Below, piece after piece: positions 58,225 to 58,972 of a stretch of DNA of 58,972 bases. The first letter of the stretch is position 1. Each line of letters opens with the position of its first letter. The notes below the pieces were generated by a model, which had not been told where the DNA came from, ran no database searches, and saw nothing but the letters and a program-made list of their open reading frames with translations. Source of the DNA: an uncultured Pseudomonadota bacterium (lineage in GTDB: Bacteria > Myxococcota_A > UBA796 > SXON01); NCBI GenBank assembly GCA_903900265.1, contig CAIUMM010000187.1, positions 1-58,972 of the forward strand. The letters run 5' to 3'. Made by a program: the position numbers and the translations under genes.

Positions 58225-58972
58225 ATGCGCCCAACTCGTGCGATTCTGGTCCTCCTCTGCGGCTGCACGCCCCTCACCGCCTACCGGCAAACCACCTTTG
58301 TGCCGGCGACGGCGCCGCCGTTGCACATCGGCGCGCCCATCGAAGCAGGCACGATCGCCGGGAGCGTCTCGGTGAGCGGCTACGCGGTCTCGGATCCGGT
58401 AGACCAAGCGCTGAACGTGACCGACGCGAACGCTGCGCTCGACGCGGCGACTCGATTCTTCCCGGTAGAGGGCGATCCCGGGCTCGCCCTCGCGACGATG
58501 TCCCTGCACGCCGACGCCCGCATCGGCGTCAGCGACCTACTGGAGCTCGGTGCCCACGGCGCCTACAGCGCCAGCGAATGGACCCGCCGCAACTACGGCG
58601 TGCTGGAGCTCCCTGGCGATGCGCCGCTGTATGGCATCGGGGCGCACATCACCGTCGGAAAATGCTGGGGCAAGGTGGGCATCGGCGGCACGGTCGACGC
58701 TACTGCGTGGTCGCTGCCCTACGCACGCTGGGTGTACGCCGGGCCCGAAGAGTACGCCGGCGGCTACGCGATCGGCGACGCCGCTGAGTGGTACGACCTC
58801 GAAAAGCAAGGCCGCGTCAGCGTGCTCGACGTGTCCGGTGCGGTCGCGGCGTCGTTTCGCGTAGGTCCGCTCGACAGCGCGGCCGGGTTCGCGTTCGTGC
58901 CCAACGTGAGCAACCGCGGCTTCACCGAGGAGCCCGCGCCGCCCGCGGAGTGGCGCGGCCTGTCGGTGGTGC
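58225..58972 (+). CDS. Lipoprotein of unknown function, 3' truncated
   Basis: 249 residues to the window edge, no stop reached. Strong ribosome site (AAAGGAGGG) 4 bases before the ATG at 58225. Short signal with ILVLLCGC as lipobox. The mature part is beta-strand-rich with alternating aromatic residues (YARWVYAGPEEYAGGYAIG, VSVLDVSGAVAASFRVG), perhaps an outer-membrane-type barrel or a beta-sandwich. No family recognised. Confidence 0.75.
   Translation, partial: MRPTRAILVLLCGCTPLTAYRQTTFVPATAPPLHIGAPIEAGTIAGSVSVSGYAVSDPVDQALNVTDANAALDAATRFFPVEGDPGLALATMSLHADARIGVSDLLELGAHGAYSASEWTRRNYGVLELPGDAPLYGIGAHITVGKCWGKVGIGGTVDATAWSLPYARWVYAGPEEYAGGYAIGDAAEWYDLEKQGRVSVLDVSGAVAASFRVGPLDSAAGFAFVPNVSNRGFTEEPAPPAEWRGLSVV

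Overview
The window is GC-rich bacterial DNA, packed with genes on both strands. Most gene junctions are short stop/start overlaps (ATGA, GTGA, TTGA). Several features point to a myxobacterium-like organism (Myxococcota, formerly Deltaproteobacteria). These are a C-terminal Cys/hydrophobic/Arg tail resembling MYXO-CTERM on one secreted protein, three MopE-like metal-binding motifs in another, many lipoproteins with Asp/Thr-rich linkers, several Ser/Thr-kinase-type genes, FG-GAP and Asp-box propeller proteins, and an N-terminal region resembling an effector-associated domain on a patatin. The assignment is inferred from protein style, with no 16S or other marker in view.

Layout. 1-4.8 kb: end of an FG-GAP surface protein, gmk, and a convergent three-gene unit of two ArsA/Get3-type ATPases and a zinc-ribbon protein. 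4.9-11.5 kb: a sulfatase-fold lipoprotein, a helical-repeat protein and two polytopic membrane proteins. 11.6-25.4 kb: a nine-gene same-strand block of Ser/Thr kinase, alpha/beta hydrolase, FhaA-like protein, FHA protein, PP2C phosphatase, a single-polypeptide SEDS (RodA/FtsW)-class B PBP fusion, a second atypical kinase, a histidine kinase and an OmpR-type regulator. The core repeats the gene order of the actinobacterial fhaA-fhaB-pstP-rodA-pbpA-pkn cluster. It suggests phosphorylation-controlled peptidoglycan synthesis and is the most notable feature here.

25.4-32.8 kb: three secreted or lipoprotein genes (one with the MYXO-CTERM-like tail, one VWA), a moaD-moaE-trmB operon, an S41 protease, an arylsulfotransferase-like propeller and a conserved-looking 56-aa protein. 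32.8-38.2 kb: a patatin with a possible effector-associated domain, a Rossmann/DUF2520 protein, and an operon of three apparently degenerate enzymes (a biotin-carboxylase-like protein without its ATP-grasp lid and two AspA/AstE-like proteins without zinc ligands). 38.2-43.6 kb: a Kef-type antiporter, a protein with 22 QMG-containing repeats, an FmdB-like ribbon, a lipoprotein and metK. 43.8-53.4 kb: lipoproteins, a START-like protein, DUF1844, a BamD-like TPR protein, murG, a TPR protein and recD2.

53.45-56.1 kb: tRNA-Gln followed by a small scrap zone with two type II toxin-antitoxin modules (UPF0175-DUF3368 and DUF433-DUF5615), both with shortened toxins. The second lies between two perfect 96-bp direct repeats. 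56.1 kb to the end: a MopE-motif/beta-helix lipoprotein and the start of another lipoprotein that runs off the window.
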